A stretch of DNA of 64,000 nucleotides from Cohnella nanjingensis (GTDB lineage: Bacteria; Bacillota; Bacilli; Paenibacillales; Paenibacillaceae): NCBI RefSeq assembly GCF_014212125.1, contig NZ_JACJVP010000024.1, forward strand, positions 62,001 through 126,000, given 5' to 3'. Made by a program: the position numbers and the translations under genes. Shown piece by piece: positions 63,601 to 64,000 of this stretch (position 1 is the first letter of the stretch; each line of letters opens with the position of its first letter). The notes under the pieces are model-generated. The model saw nothing but the letters and a program-made list of their open reading frames with translations, searched no databases and had not been told where the DNA came from.

Positions 63601-64000
63601 CGGAACGTTTGCCACCGGCACGACGTCAACCTCGGGAGACCGCACGGTTACGTCGGTTCAAGTCGACCTAGACAAGCTTGCCGGGGAATTGGCCAAAGGA
63701 AACGGACAGAAGCTTGGGATTCGTTCTCCGAAGGACGGCGATGTGAAAGTTGACGGATTAACGGCTGGAACCGTCAAACAAATCGCCGACAAGGGCGCAA
63801 GCCTGGAAATCAGCAACCCGCTGGCCATCTATCCGGTTCCTGGCGGCAAGATGGACTTGAACGGGGTGTCCAAGCAACTGAATGACGCGGGGCTGGGCGA
63901 CATCGCGGTCCACATCGACATCGCTCGCTCTTCGGATGCCGTCATTTCTAACGCCAAGAACCAAGCGGCTGCGGAAGGCTACGAGTTGCTCGTGACGCCG
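60650..64000 (+). CDS. Large secreted surface protein with LamG-like and tandem Ig-like domains (3' end outside window)
   Basis: At least 1117 residues, open at the window end. ATG 60650 or 60653 follows AAAGGAGG. The signal peptide covers about 1-37 (ending AKAAPD). About 45-270 is a concanavalin/LamG-like sandwich (LHLWLRAEDGVTAANGTVSE; GQVGEFIFYSGPLTVEDRQK). About 280-445 is a second sandwich region and about 450-545 an Ig-like domain. About 560-840 holds three bacterial Ig repeats, the last two highly similar. About 845-945 is a cadherin-like sandwich, then a Gly/Pro/Thr linker and a further domain cut off at 64000. An SLH anchor may follow. It is the probable target of the SARP-like regulator. 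Confidence 0.88.
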   Translation, partial: MMFAKMKWKKPLNLLLASALTTGLLSAAWAPQTAKAAPDPVYPGGVSNNLHLWLRAEDGVTAANGTVSEWKDQSGHGRDFSQADPAKQPAYNDDSNRLNFNKAINFDGTKFLQNANGILGNNTSYDNFNVFIISGTGNTSNSVFWENTAGGGRFQVHLPYGGVVYWDAGNQGGQRISTPGVSAEVGKYYIWNFNYGLGSTTDAGQSIYRNGESLKFKAGQPADPPIKGIGNPMVLGREIADQGYYKGQVGEFIFYSGPLTVEDRQKINSYLAIKYGVSLSNVNYVDSKANVIWQADADYNNNIAGIARDDGQGLQQKQSRSANDASKLTIGIGALSEKNEAITEELQDKQSLVWGDNGKNLTFNTPMDSANKNYADRIWKVQNTNGVGDVQISILKSAVPADAILVVSDSADFKDAKEYTLTETSLSSVAYYTTTTKVALANDQFFTYAIPVPGLDRATLEQVVAGQKQITLSFDQDLRSLTDLNGFVIKVGTATVTLNAGDYQLDPTDPKKLILTLPNGTDVTGKTVSVSYDGTGTLKGTNGRTAHPFTMNAIDSYADALSITKPGADPVAVGKPTIEGTVEPGSTVNIVIKDSNGNPVTGAGGAATVDGNGNWTFVPNVSLTDGNYKIEATAVKNNRTATKSSGIQVAIPEPTLTVTEPSGDTVYVPKPEVKGTADKDAAVTVTIKDKDGHVVDSQAVTVNPDGTWSFQPGNDLVDGDYTVEVTATKDGKTSKQTKNVAINTSLPALTITEPSGNTVSVPKPVVKGTADPGAAVTVTIKDKNDQVVDTQAATVNPDGTWSFQAKTDLADGDYTVEATATKDGKTSTQTKPITVDTANRSSLTGLELKGWNGTPIELAPVAGGVENQYTASVSNSVYAVTALPTALDPNAKIEVSVNNGTWQEVPNGAASGDLNLNVGPNTIVVKVTDSKGNVTEYKLTVTRASGSGENPGGPGGPTTTPTPTPTVTPKPGESGIETSVNGNNGTFATGTTSTSGDRTVTSVQVDLDKLAGELAKGNGQKLGIRSPKDGDVKVDGLTAGTVKQIADKGASLEISNPLAIYPVPGGKMDLNGVSKQLNDAGLGDIAVHIDIARSSDAVISNAKNQAAAEGYELLVTP
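62614..63171 (+). repeat. Two near-identical 279-bp units encoding Ig repeats
   Basis: Units starting at 62614 and 62893 share long stretches such as GCAGCCGTCACGGTTACGAT and have a period of 279 bp (93 codons). A more divergent third unit precedes them from about 62335. Such high identity points to recent duplication and possible length variation by recombination. Confidence 0.7.

Overview
The window looks like chromosomal DNA of a spore-forming Gram-positive of the Paenibacillaceae (Paenibacillus or Cohnella type). The evidence is typological: membrane-bound AraC sensors beside LplB/YtcP-type sugar importers without their own ATPase, S-layer-homology (SLH) surface proteins, a 7TMR-DISM hybrid kinase, a spore-coat-type transglutaminase, strong AGGAGG ribosome sites with GTG/TTG starts, and long antisense shadow frames in the GC-rich parts. 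No rRNA, tRNA, CRISPR array or complete transposase gene was seen.

Layout. 1-4.7 kb: tail of an AraC-type regulator followed by a lipoprotein and two permeases of an oligosaccharide importer. 4.7-7.2 kb: PAP2-family lipid phosphatase/transferase, an IS-derived MITE fused to a small recurring element, and a nucleotide-sugar-epimerase-like protein. 7.2-10.5 kb: an OmpR-type two-component system followed by a His-rich membrane protein and PspA; both transcription units carry the same 11-bp-phased direct repeat just upstream of a -10 box. 10.5-15 kb: LysR regulator divergent to an MFS transporter, then an alpha/beta hydrolase, a DinB protein and an AAC(3)-family acetyltransferase. 15.1-20.7 kb: LacI regulator, sugar-binding lipoprotein, two permeases and a GH1 glycosidase, framed by two copies of one palindromic operator. 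20.7-25.2 kb: a worn region with a methyltransferase whose 5' end is duplicated, a solute-binding protein without signal peptide, a Nudix hydrolase, an APH-family kinase and three apparent gene remnants. 25.2-26.6 kb: membrane-anchored double DJ-1/PfpI protein.

26.8-37 kb is a polysaccharide-use locus: a one-component membrane AraC sensor divergent to an importer, a secreted multidomain carbohydrate-binding protein with a CBM96/DNRLRE-like tail, and a cytoplasmic heparinase II/III-type lyase. The secreted protein would bind or process polymer outside, the importer would take up oligomers, and the lyase would finish degradation inside. 37.1-39.1 kb: TetR plus macrolide-type glycosyltransferase cassette. 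39.1-45.8 kb: small beta-rich protein, Nramp metal transporter, PAF-acetylhydrolase-like membrane hydrolase, nucleoside deaminase, transglutaminase, catalase. 45.9-49.2 kb: an RHH protein and two overlapping MutS-domain-V ATPases. 49.4-53 kb: large SLH adhesin. 53-56 kb: HTH membrane protein, COG4705-type membrane protein, lactonase-like propeller.

56.2-64 kb: a hybrid histidine kinase with two kinase modules, a convergent REC-wHTH-BTAD (SARP-like) response regulator, and, divergent from it, a large secreted LamG/Ig-repeat protein that runs off the window. The promoter of that last gene carries two identical 9-mers at an 11-bp period exactly 8 bp upstream of TATAAT, the arrangement known for SARP activators. 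This two-component-to-surface-protein circuit is the strongest candidate for something not yet described.
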